Shown here piece by piece: positions 57,103 through 64,000 of a DNA stretch of 64,000 nt. This DNA is from Bowmanella denitrificans (lineage in GTDB: Bacteria; Pseudomonadota; Gammaproteobacteria; Enterobacterales; Alteromonadaceae), in NCBI RefSeq assembly GCF_002887595.1, contig NZ_PEBU01000006.1, positions 62,001 to 126,000 on the forward strand, in the 5' to 3' direction. Position 1 is the first letter of the stretch. Every line of letters begins with the position of its first letter. The notes under the pieces were generated by a model. That model did not search any database and was not told the origin of the DNA. It was given only the letters and a program-made list of their open reading frames with translations. The position numbers were made by a program, and so were the translations under genes.

Positions 57103-57339
57103 GTGGAAGATATCATTGGTATATTAGTGGCGCCCATCATCATATTTATGATCTTTGTGGCTCCCATCTGGTTGATTCTGCACTATCGCAGTAAAAAGCA
57201 GGTGGCGCAGGGACTGTCCAAGGAAGAATACGCTTCGCTGACTGAACTGGCCGACAAGGCTGAAAAAATGGCCGAACGCATCCATACCCTGGAAGCCATT
57301 CTGGATGCTGAGGCCCCGCAGTGGAGGAACCGGGCATGA
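57103..57339 (+). CDS. pspB: Phage shock protein B
   Basis: Small inner-membrane protein that, with PspC, senses membrane stress and releases PspF from PspA. The product is 78 residues: one transmembrane helix (about 5-27, LVAPIIIFMIFVAPIWLIL) and a charged cytoplasmic helix with a leucine-zipper-like pattern. Start GTG 57103 with GAGGAGA upstream. The stop overlaps the pspC start (ATGA). Confidence 0.95.
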   Translation: MEDIIGILVAPIIIFMIFVAPIWLILHYRSKKQVAQGLSKEEYASLTELADKAEKMAERIHTLEAILDAEAPQWRNRA

Positions 57340-57755
57340 AAGGCAAAGGTGAAATGTTTCGCAACAGTCAAAAAGGCAAAATCGGTGGCGTATGTGCCGG
57401 CATTGCAGACTATTTCGGTTGGGAAGCCTGGTTGATCCGCATTATCCTGGTTTCAGCCGTCTTATTATCAGGGCCTTTCTTTATCATGGCGTATATTGCG
57501 GCTTGGTTTATTTTGGATAAGAAACCAGTCAATGACGATGTTTTGAAAGCGCAAGGTAAAGGTTGGTACAACGACGAAGGAGATAACTCTCAAGTCGAAG
57601 TGAAGTCCAAAGTCTGGCAGGCGGGTGAGCCGCCAAAACAGGCTTTTCACGATATCAAAGGAAGGTTTGACCGACTGGAAATGCGTCTGCGCAGAATGGA
57701 AACCTACGTTACCTCGGCTGAGTATCAATTGAACAGGGAAATTAGCCGTCTCTGA
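57336..57755 (+). CDS. pspC: Phage shock protein C
   Basis: Inner-membrane partner of PspB. The product is 139 residues. ATG 57336 is chosen because GGAGG lies eight bases upstream (57323-57327), and it overlaps the pspB stop; GTG 57321 is in frame but lies within that ribosome site. The PspC domain has GKIGGVCAGIADYFGWEAWLIRI (shown in part), a membrane region, then a helical C-terminus with paired charges. No pspD follows; ycjX does. Confidence 0.94.
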   Translation: MKGKGEMFRNSQKGKIGGVCAGIADYFGWEAWLIRIILVSAVLLSGPFFIMAYIAAWFILDKKPVNDDVLKAQGKGWYNDEGDNSQVEVKSKVWQAGEPPKQAFHDIKGRFDRLEMRLRRMETYVTSAEYQLNREISRL

Positions 57756-57777
57756 CCCAGGGACACTTATGACCAGG

Positions 57778-57804
57778 GGAGCAACATGCTCCTCTTGTTG
57801 TTTG
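57778..57804 (+). terminator. Weak terminator-like hairpin after pspC
   Basis: GGAGCA (57778-57783), ACA, TGCTCC (57787-57792), then a T-rich but broken run. A second stem CTTACCG/CGGTAAG lies at 57817-57843. It may only slow transcription into ycjX. Confidence 0.35.
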
Positions 57805-57880
57805 TGTGTCTCTTTTCTTACCGTTAAAAACAACCCCGGTAAGAAGTTGAGGTTAAAGGTTTTATACATCAGGAGTTTGG

Positions 57881-59293
57881 ATGCCCGATAAGCCCTTACG
57901 TTCTTTCTTCGATAACTTGCAAAATAAAGCTCAGGAAACGGCCAGTCGACTGGCGGATAAGCACGTCAGACTGGCAGTCACGGGCTTAAGTGGAGCTGGT
58001 AAAACGGCCTTCATTACGTCTTTGGTGAATCAATTACTTGAATCTGGCAGTACCGCCAGCCTGCCATTTTTTTCGGTGGTCAAAGAGGCACGCCTGATGG
58101 GCGTGAAGAGAGTGGCCCAACCCGATCTGCGCTTAGCCCGGTTTGCTTACGAGCAAGGGATGGGCGCGCTGAACAACATGCCACCAGCTTGGCCAGAGCC
58201 GACTCGCGGGGTAAGCCAGATCCGTTTGCACATAAAATATCAGCCTGCTGGCGGTTTGAGTAAGCTGTTGTTCGAACATTCTACTATGGTGCTGGATATA
58301 CTGGACTACCCCGGTGAGTGGCTGCTGGATTTGCCTTTGCTCAGCCTGGATTTTGGCCAATGGAGTGAATTTTGCGTCAGTCAAATGCAGCAAGGTGTTC
58401 GTCAGTCATTGTCAGCCCCATTGCGGGAGGCGTTACTGACATTTGACTGGTTTGCCGCTGGTGACGAAGTGAAACTGCTGGCTTTATCTGAACAATTTCG
58501 TCTGTACCTCAAGGAATGTAAAGCAGCCGGCCTGGAACTGGTGCAACCGGGGCGTTTTGTGCTCCCTGGTGAACTCGAGGGAGCGCCGGTCCTGCAATTT
58601 GTGCCCTTCTTGGGCGACAAGGCTGACTGGGAGCGGGTTTCAGCCGGCTCTAATCTGGCCCTTCTGATAGAGCGATACGAACAATACCGCGATAAAGTGG
58701 TCAAGCCCTTTTATAAAGCGTATTTCAGTGGCTTTGATCGTCAGATTGTTCTGGTAGATTGTTTGTCGGCTCTGAACAGAGGCGAACAGGCATTTGATGA
58801 GTTGCAGCAGTCGATTAATTGGATTTTGAAAAGCTTTGACTATGGTCAAAACTCCTTACTGAGGCGGTTGTTTTCTCCACGCATCGACAAACTGATTTTT
58901 GCTGCCAGTAAGGCCGATCATGTGACACCGGATCAGCAGGACAACCTGATTAGACTATTGGAATCCATGGTGCATAACGCCAGGCAGGACATGCGTTACC
59001 AGGGGGTGAAGATTCAAACGACGGCATTGGCATCCGTTAAGGCCTCCAAAGTCGGACAAACTCAATATCAGGGGCAAAAACTCAGTGTATTGTCCGGGCA
59101 TGACATGCATGGACAGACACTCAGTCTGTATCCGGGGGATGTACCGGCCAGGCGACCTGCTCCCACTTTTTGGCAAACACAGGGATTTGAATTTCCACAG
59201 TTTTTGCCACCTCGTCGAGACCCATTGACTGCGTTACCACATATTCGCATGGACCAGATGCTGGAGTTTTTGCTGGGGGATAAATTGCAATGA
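57881..59293 (+). CDS. ycjX: YcjX family P-loop protein
   Basis: Predicted ATP/GTP-binding protein often linked with the Psp stress response; biochemical role not settled. The product is 470 residues. The P-loop is GLSGAGKTAF (about 35-44), with VLDILDYPGEW and a Walker-B-like LVDCLSALNRGEQAF further on. ATG 57881 follows CAGGAG. Its TGA overlaps the ycjF start (ATGA). In E. coli the same pair follows the psp operon. Confidence 0.93.
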   Translation: MPDKPLRSFFDNLQNKAQETASRLADKHVRLAVTGLSGAGKTAFITSLVNQLLESGSTASLPFFSVVKEARLMGVKRVAQPDLRLARFAYEQGMGALNNMPPAWPEPTRGVSQIRLHIKYQPAGGLSKLLFEHSTMVLDILDYPGEWLLDLPLLSLDFGQWSEFCVSQMQQGVRQSLSAPLREALLTFDWFAAGDEVKLLALSEQFRLYLKECKAAGLELVQPGRFVLPGELEGAPVLQFVPFLGDKADWERVSAGSNLALLIERYEQYRDKVVKPFYKAYFSGFDRQIVLVDCLSALNRGEQAFDELQQSINWILKSFDYGQNSLLRRLFSPRIDKLIFAASKADHVTPDQQDNLIRLLESMVHNARQDMRYQGVKIQTTALASVKASKVGQTQYQGQKLSVLSGHDMHGQTLSLYPGDVPARRPAPTFWQTQGFEFPQFLPPRRDPLTALPHIRMDQMLEFLLGDKLQ

Positions 59294-60312
59294 AGGAACA
59301 AGGTGCTGTGACCAACCTGATGCCGAGAATTGAAGTTACACTCGCAGGGCATGATGAACAACAGAGCGCTGAAGCTCTGCGCAAGGCCATCAAACTGGAT
59401 GGTGATGTTGACTTGGAGGAAATGCAAGCTTGTGAGCAGGCAGATATTGCAGCGGACGTTAAAGCAGCCAGCAGACCTGGAAAGTTGTTCTGGCTGTTTT
59501 GCGCGTTGTTGTTGCTAGGGGGAGTGCAACTGGCGGTAGACATCTGGCGCAGTGTGCAATCCTTTGATTGGCTGTCTCTGGCCTGGGCAGGATTGTGGAG
59601 CCTGAGCCTGGCTGGCGTTCTGTTTTTACTCGCCAAAGAATGGCGAAGTTATCGCAAACTGGACAAGCGGGAGCATCTGCAGCATTTGTCCGCATCACTC
59701 AGCGAAAGCCCGGCGATAGGTGAAGCTCGCAATTTTTGTGAAAATCTGCTGCGACAAATGCCTGCATCGGTTCATCAAGACGCTCAACAATGGCAAACCG
59801 CTCTGCAGCAGCATTATTCTGATCAGGAAGTCATGCAGCTATTTGAGCAGTATGTACTGGCACCGGCTGATAAAAAAGCCTTAGCAGAGGTTAGCCGCGA
59901 ATCTGCCGCTTCTGCCGCTTTGATTGCCGTCAGTCCCTTTGTGGTGTTGGATATGTTTTTGGTGCTTTGGCGAAATCTGCGGATGGTAAATCGATTGTGC
60001 GCCTATTACGGGGTAAAAACCGGTTATCTGGCCAAGGTCACTTTGTTGAAAAGAACGGTTCGCACCATGCTATATGCTGGAGCGACAGAGCTTTTGGCTG
60101 AAGCCTCGGCCTGGGCATTGGGCGGAAGTTTGACCGCCAAGTTATCCACCAGAATGGCCCAAGGCGCAGGGGCTGGAGTATTGACTGCCAGATTTGGTGT
60201 GCAGGCTATTCGAATATGTCGGCCTATGCCATTTATCCATCAGCCAGCACCCCAGGTCAGCCAGATTGCTGCCTCAATTGTCAAACAACTTGGCAATGCC
60301 GGGCGGGAGTAA
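59290..60312 (+). CDS. ycjF: YcjF family membrane protein
   Basis: The product is 340 residues, TIGR01620/DUF697-type. Two hydrophobic segments (about 62-80 and 95-115) divide a charged N-terminus from a large helical C-domain that contains SAALIAVSPFVVLDMFLVLWRNLRMV and GSLTAKLSTRMAQGAGAG. Likely inner-membrane. Translation is coupled to ycjX. Function unknown but conserved next to psp genes. Confidence 0.92.
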   Translation: MKEQGAVTNLMPRIEVTLAGHDEQQSAEALRKAIKLDGDVDLEEMQACEQADIAADVKAASRPGKLFWLFCALLLLGGVQLAVDIWRSVQSFDWLSLAWAGLWSLSLAGVLFLLAKEWRSYRKLDKREHLQHLSASLSESPAIGEARNFCENLLRQMPASVHQDAQQWQTALQQHYSDQEVMQLFEQYVLAPADKKALAEVSRESAASAALIAVSPFVVLDMFLVLWRNLRMVNRLCAYYGVKTGYLAKVTLLKRTVRTMLYAGATELLAEASAWALGGSLTAKLSTRMAQGAGAGVLTARFGVQAIRICRPMPFIHQPAPQVSQIAASIVKQLGNAGRE

Positions 60313-60339
60313 CTGATGGACTTCCCACTCCTGCGCCCA

Positions 60340-60357
60340 TGTAAAACTAATGTTACA
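60340..60357 (+). promoter_or_regulatory. TyrR box upstream of phhA
   Basis: TGTAAA-ACTAAT-GTTACA matches the TGTAAA-N6-TTTACA consensus at 11 of 12 positions, with the key G and C 14 bases apart. It lies 120 bases before phhA. A weaker half-site TTTACA is at 60443-60448. Confidence 0.7.
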
Positions 60358-60477
60358 GTTGAAACTATCTGGTAAGTGCGCTGTGGCTTTTTCTTTGCCA
60401 CTATTTGGGTAGACTCACGTCCAAACTACAGGCCCGGTTATTTTTACATGGGCTGATGAATATAAGCGACAGAGTGT

Positions 60478-61281
60478 ATGAGTAAAACTACCCAGTATGT
60501 TTCCCATCAGGCTGATGAGAATGGGGTGATCCATTGGAGTGATGAGGAAAATCAGGTGTGGCACGACTTGGTGCTACGCCAGAAAGATATTATTAAAGAT
60601 CGGGCTTGCGATGAGTTTATGCATGGACTGGAACTGCTGAATTTACCCAGCGACCGTATTCCACAACTGCATGAAGTCAATGAAGTGCTGGCCAGGGAAA
60701 CCGGCTGGCAGGTTGCTCAGGTACCGGCGTTAATCAATTTTGATGAGTTTTTTCGTCTGTTGGCCAATAAACAGTTCCCGGTTGCTACTTTTATCCGTAC
60801 CCGGGAAGAATTTGATTATCTTCAGGAACCGGACATTTTTCATGAGATATTTGGCCATTGCCCACTTTTAACCAATAAAGCCTTTGCCCACTTCACACAC
60901 ACCTATGGAAAACTGGGCTATGCGGCGAATAAACAGGACCGCGTATATCTGGCCAGATTGTATTGGTTCACGGTGGAATTTGGCTTACTTAGGCAAGCCG
61001 GTAAGTTACGTATCTATGGGGGCGGGATCCTGTCCTCTCCCGGAGAAACGCTCTATGCTCTTGAGAGTGACAAACCCGAACGCCATGACATGGAGCCTCT
61101 GGAGGCATTCCGTACCCCATATCGCATCGATATCATGCAACCTGTCTACTATATTCTGCAAGAATTGGATGACCTGTTTGGTTTGGCTGAAATGGATATG
61201 ATGGCGTTAGTGGAACAAGCCAAAACACTGGGGTTGCATACACCGAAATTTCCACCTAAGCCACAGAAGATGGCCGGTTGA
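60478..61281 (+). CDS. phhA: Phenylalanine 4-monooxygenase
   Basis: Non-haem iron, pterin-dependent enzyme that hydroxylates phenylalanine to tyrosine. The product is 267 residues, the usual bacterial single-domain length. Iron ligands His 122, His 127 (FHEIFGHCP) and Glu 167 ([10 protein letters not shown]) are in place. ATG 60478 has only a weak ribosome site (AGCGACAGAG). phhB follows and regenerates the pterin; tyrR is next. A TyrR box lies upstream, consistent with induction by aromatic amino acids. Confidence 0.96.
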   Translation: MSKTTQYVSHQADENGVIHWSDEENQVWHDLVLRQKDIIKDRACDEFMHGLELLNLPSDRIPQLHEVNEVLARETGWQVAQVPALINFDEFFRLLANKQFPVATFIRTREEFDYLQEPDIFHEIFGHCPLLTNKAFAHFTHTYGKLGYAANKQDRVYLARLYWFTVEFGLLRQAGKLRIYGGGILSSPGETLYALESDKPERHDMEPLEAFRTPYRIDIMQPVYYILQELDDLFGLAEMDMMALVEQAKTLGLHTPKFPPKPQKMAG

Positions 61282-61315
61282 GAACCTTATTAACGAAATG
61301 GAGGAAAATCTTAGT

Positions 61316-61654
61316 ATGACCGAACTTAGTCAACAGAAATGTGAAGCCTGTCGTGCTGATGCGCCTAAAGTATCAGAACAGGAGTTAGCCGAATTAATTC
61401 GTGAAATCCCTGACTGGGTGCCTCAGGTTAGGGATAACGTGATGCAACTTGAGCGTGAATTCAAGTTTAAGAACTTCAAGTTAGCGCTGGCATTTGCCAA
61501 CCGTGTAGCCGAATTGGCTGAAGCAGAGTTCCATCATCCCTCGATTCTGCTGGAATGGGGGAAAGTGACAATAACCTGGTGGACGCATGCTATTAACGGG
61601 TTGCATAAAAATGATTTTATTTGTGCCGCCAAAACCGATGCCTTACTCGACTAA
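61316..61654 (+). CDS. phhB: Pterin-4a-carbinolamine dehydratase
   Basis: Recycles the 4a-hydroxytetrahydropterin made by PhhA. The product is 112 residues. ATG 61316 gives [18 protein letters not shown] with GGAGG at 61300-61304; ATG 61298 would use an early part of that site. PCD motifs: [11 protein letters not shown] (His 73, His 74, Pro 75), [15 protein letters not shown] (His 91). A GGGGGC/GCCCCC hairpin without T-run follows at 61677-61692. Confidence 0.95.
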   Translation: MTELSQQKCEACRADAPKVSEQELAELIREIPDWVPQVRDNVMQLEREFKFKNFKLALAFANRVAELAEAEFHHPSILLEWGKVTITWWTHAINGLHKNDFICAAKTDALLD

Positions 61655-61758
61655 GTAGCGTGCCACTTTAATGTTCGGGGGCCGTTGCCCCCAACATGTC
61701 ATCACCTTCTACATTCCCTTATTGTAAGACCAGATTTCACTGTTCTCATCACGGCGAA

Positions 61759-61776
61759 TGTCATAAAATGTTTACA
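61759..61776 (+). promoter_or_regulatory. TyrR box before tyrR
   Basis: TGTCAT-AAAATG-TTTACA matches the TyrR consensus at 10 of 12 positions with G and C 14 apart. It ends 23 bases before the tyrR ATG, fitting autorepression, which is known in E. coli. Confidence 0.6.
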
Positions 61777-61799
61777 ACCTTGTCATATTGGATTCGTCT

Positions 61800-63356
61800 A
61801 TGCGTCTGGAGATCAGCTGTAAGGATCGCCTTGGGATTACCCAGGATGTGCTGGATATACTGGTTGAATATGAGATTAATCTACGCGGTATAGAAATCGA
61901 CAGCAGTGGGAAAATCTTTTTGCACTTCCCCAATGTTGAGTTTGCTGAATTTCAGCACTTGATGCCAAAGATTAGGCGCATAGAAGGGATAGAAGACGTA
62001 AAAACCACGCCATTTATGCCAATTGAGCGAGAGCAAAATCAACTTAGAGCCTTACTTCGTACCTTGCCAGACCCGGTTTTTTCCATAGACAGTCGAGGCA
62101 ATATTCTGTTGGTCAACGAAGCCGTGGTATCCAGTCTGGAAAGTTCTTATGAAGAAATCGCCGGCAGGGAAATTACTGACCTGGTCAAGGGATTCAACTT
62201 CAGCCGCTGGTTGGATGGTAAGCAGGTTTTAGCACAAACCCAAAAGGTGAAATTTATTGAACAGGATTTCCTGGCTGATATTTTGCCAGTGATGGTGGCA
62301 GATGGTGATGCAGATGCTGTCCTGGCAGGCGCGGTGTTGTTACTTAAATCAGAATACCGCTTGGGGCAGCAATTAACCGTGTTTCATCAGGCCAGTAACG
62401 ATTCCTTTAATGAAATCCAGGCCACCAGTAGTCAGATGAAAAAGGTGGTGCGTGAAGCCAAAAAGATGGCCGAGCTGGATGCACCAATTTTATTGGTAGG
62501 CGAGACCGGTGTCGGCAAAGAAATGATTGCCAGAGCGTGCCATCGTGCCAGCCGTCGCAGTAGCCACGAGTTTGTGTTGCTGAATTGTGCGTCTATTCCT
62601 GATGACATGGCCGAGCAAGAGTTGTTTGGCTATGGACCTGGGGCCTATGGCCAGAAACAAAGTAAGAGTGGGTTACTGGAGCAGGCCGAAAACGGCACGT
62701 TGTTTTTAGATGAAGTAGGGGACATGTCAATGTCCCTGCAAGCAAAATTATTGCGGGTACTGCAAGACGGCTCCTTCCGACGGGTTGGTGATGCCAGGGA
62801 AGTGGTGGTTAATGTGCGGATCATTGGCACCACACAAAAAGATCTTGCCCAGATGGTGATGGAAGGGCGCTTCCGCGAAGATCTTTATTACCGTCTGAAT
62901 GTGTTGAGCCTGGTTGTGCCGCCACTTCGGGAACGTAAAGCTGATATTATTGGTTTAGCAGAGCATTTTCTTAAAAATCAAAGTACTAAACTCGGGAGAC
63001 GGCCGCCAAAACTCAACAAGTCTTGCGTGGAGTTTCTGCAAAATTATCCTTGGCCGGGTAATGTCAGACAGTTGGAAAATACCTTATACAGGGCTCTGAC
63101 ATTGCTGGAGCGGGATGAGCTGGGTAAAGAAGATATTCAACTGCCAGACAGTGCTATGAGCTCTGGCTATTTTTCGGATGAGCTTGAAGGCACGTTAGAT
63201 CAAGAAGTTAAGCGATTTGAGAAAGATCTGTTACGCCGATTGTATCCGAGTTATCCCAGCACCAGGCAATTGGCCCGGAAGCTGGGGTTAAGTCATACGG
63301 CAATTGCCAACAAGCTGAGGGAGTATGGGATCAGTAAGAAGACCGTAAAGGTTTGA
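61800..63356 (+). CDS. tyrR: Transcriptional regulator TyrR
   Basis: Regulator of aromatic amino acid synthesis, transport or breakdown. The product is 518 residues (E. coli 513). ATG 61800 gives MRLEISCKDRLGITQDVLDI, the ACT domain start; TTG 61788 is in frame but less likely. Domains: ACT (1-75), PAS (78-190), AAA+ with GETGVGKE and TLFLDEVGDM, and C-terminal helix-turn-helix (STRQLARKLGLSHTAIANKL). The sigma-54 loop GAFTGA is replaced by GAYGQK, as expected for a sigma-70-type regulator. A TyrR box lies just upstream. Confidence 0.95.
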   Translation: MRLEISCKDRLGITQDVLDILVEYEINLRGIEIDSSGKIFLHFPNVEFAEFQHLMPKIRRIEGIEDVKTTPFMPIEREQNQLRALLRTLPDPVFSIDSRGNILLVNEAVVSSLESSYEEIAGREITDLVKGFNFSRWLDGKQVLAQTQKVKFIEQDFLADILPVMVADGDADAVLAGAVLLLKSEYRLGQQLTVFHQASNDSFNEIQATSSQMKKVVREAKKMAELDAPILLVGETGVGKEMIARACHRASRRSSHEFVLLNCASIPDDMAEQELFGYGPGAYGQKQSKSGLLEQAENGTLFLDEVGDMSMSLQAKLLRVLQDGSFRRVGDAREVVVNVRIIGTTQKDLAQMVMEGRFREDLYYRLNVLSLVVPPLRERKADIIGLAEHFLKNQSTKLGRRPPKLNKSCVEFLQNYPWPGNVRQLENTLYRALTLLERDELGKEDIQLPDSAMSSGYFSDELEGTLDQEVKRFEKDLLRRLYPSYPSTRQLARKLGLSHTAIANKLREYGISKKTVKV

Positions 63357-63377
63357 TGCCATCACTTTATCAAATGA

Positions 63378-63395
63378 CGTAAATTCAGTGTTACG
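63378..63395 (+). promoter_or_regulatory. TyrR box before the fah-family gene
   Basis: CGTAAA-TTCAGT-GTTACG is symmetric and matches the consensus at 9 of 12 positions, with G and C 14 bases apart. It lies 117 bases before the start of the fumarylacetoacetate hydrolase family gene. Confidence 0.5.
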
Positions 63396-63511
63396 CCTTA
63401 GTGGACAACAAACGCGAGTCCTTTTGCAAGGGTAGGCTTTTCATTTAGTCCTGGCTATTGTTTAGTAGCAGCATAGAAATAAAGCTCAATTTGGATAGAT
63501 AAGAATATTTC

Positions 63512-64000
63512 ATGAAATTAGCAACGTTAAAAAATGGTACACGCGACGGCCAGTTGGTCGTGGTCAGCAAAGATCTTCAATCTGCAGTAGCGGTAACCCA
63601 TATAGCCCCAACTATGCAGGCGGCTTTGGATAACTGGGATACCGTGTCCATGCATTTGCAAGCAACCTATCATGCGTTGAATATTGGCCAGTTGGACGAT
63701 GTCATGGCGTTTGACGCCAGCCAATGTGAATCCCCATTACCGCGCGCTTATCAATGGGCTGACGGTAGTGCCTATGTGAATCACGTGGAACTGGTCAGAA
63801 AGGCCAGAGGCGCTGACATGCCTGATACGTTCTGGACGGATCCTCTAATGTACCAAGGTGGTTCCGATGATTTCATCGGTCCGGAAGATGACATTCTGAT
63901 GCCAAGCGATGACTGGGGCATCGATTTTGAAGCCGAAGTTGCCGTCGTTACCGGTGACGTGCCAATGGGAGTTAGCGCATTGGAGGCGGGAAATCATGTA
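63512..64000 (+). CDS. Fumarylacetoacetate hydrolase family protein, 3'-truncated by window edge
   Basis: The frame is open from ATG 63512 to the window end (163 residues visible). It begins MKLATLKNGTRDGQLVVVSKD and contains MYQGGSDDFIGPEDDILMPSDDWGIDFEAEVAVVTG (shown in part), where DFEAEVAVV is the family's metal-binding segment. The likely role is the last step of tyrosine degradation, splitting fumarylacetoacetate; the order phhA-phhB-tyrR-fah fits this, as does a TyrR box upstream. Maleylacetoacetate isomerase may follow outside the window. Confidence 0.85.
   Translation, partial: MKLATLKNGTRDGQLVVVSKDLQSAVAVTHIAPTMQAALDNWDTVSMHLQATYHALNIGQLDDVMAFDASQCESPLPRAYQWADGSAYVNHVELVRKARGADMPDTFWTDPLMYQGGSDDFIGPEDDILMPSDDWGIDFEAEVAVVTGDVPMGVSALEAGNHV

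Overview
The window is a contiguous piece of a gammaproteobacterial chromosome. Gene order and protein sequences fit the order Alteromonadales (an Alteromonas/Bowmanella/Lacimicrobium/Shewanella-like organism): the rpsB-tsf-pyrH-frr-uppS-cdsA-dxr-rseP-bamA-skp-lpxD-fabZ-lpxA-lpxB-rnhB-dnaE-accA-tilS order, the tig-clpP-clpX-lon-hupB-ppiD order, the sap/psp/ycjXF cluster, and a phhA-phhB-tyrR-fah tyrosine-degradation block. Taxonomy is inferred from synteny and protein resemblance only. Most of the window is core genome; I see no transposase, integrase, phage gene or CRISPR array.

Layout. 1-20193: translation factors, UMP kinase, isoprenoid and phospholipid synthesis, outer-membrane assembly (rseP, bamA, skp), lipid A synthesis, DNA polymerase III alpha, acetyl-CoA carboxylase alpha and tRNA-Ile lysidine synthetase, all on + and mostly with overlapping or nearly touching genes. 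20202-28176: an accessory signalling block with a GGDEF protein, a membrane histidine kinase whose N-terminus aligns without gaps with the plant ethylene-receptor sensor domain, a REC-PAS-GGDEF-EAL response regulator meeting it tail to tail, a patatin-like lipase and a metallo-beta-lactamase-fold hydrolase. 28484-31067: proS and trmO. 31068-31346: a probable small RNA. 31347-38558: an ABC transporter of the gliding-auxiliary (GldA/GldF/GldG) type with a DUF4340 protein, then a very hydrophobic DUF2339 protein. 38549-39939: DUF1415 and folD. 40165-40642: a promoter and tRNA-Pro, tRNA-Arg and tRNA-His genes. 40886-49686: trigger factor, ClpXP, Lon, HU-beta and PpiD (protein quality control). 49785-56177 (-): sapF, D, C, B, A and pspF, transcribed from pspF towards sapF. 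56387-60312 (+): pspABC, ycjX, ycjF. 60478-64000 (+): phhA, phhB, tyrR and the start of a fumarylacetoacetate hydrolase family gene.

How parts work together. ClpXP, Lon and trigger factor sit together, with a sigma-32-like promoter before lon. PspF is expected to drive pspA from a sigma-54 promoter (56304-56319) with a consensus IHF site just upstream. TyrR probably controls aromatic amino acid breakdown: TyrR-box-like sequences precede phhA, tyrR itself and the fah gene. The signalling block suggests a sensor kinase feeding a c-di-GMP-metabolising regulator.

The least ordinary items are the ethylene-receptor-like kinase with its c-di-GMP partner, the probable small RNA at about 31126-31222, the repeat islands at 28373-28448 and 47453-47660 that share a 23-base word, the copy of a tRNA-Arg 3' end at 40515-40532, and the coupling of pspF to the sap operon.
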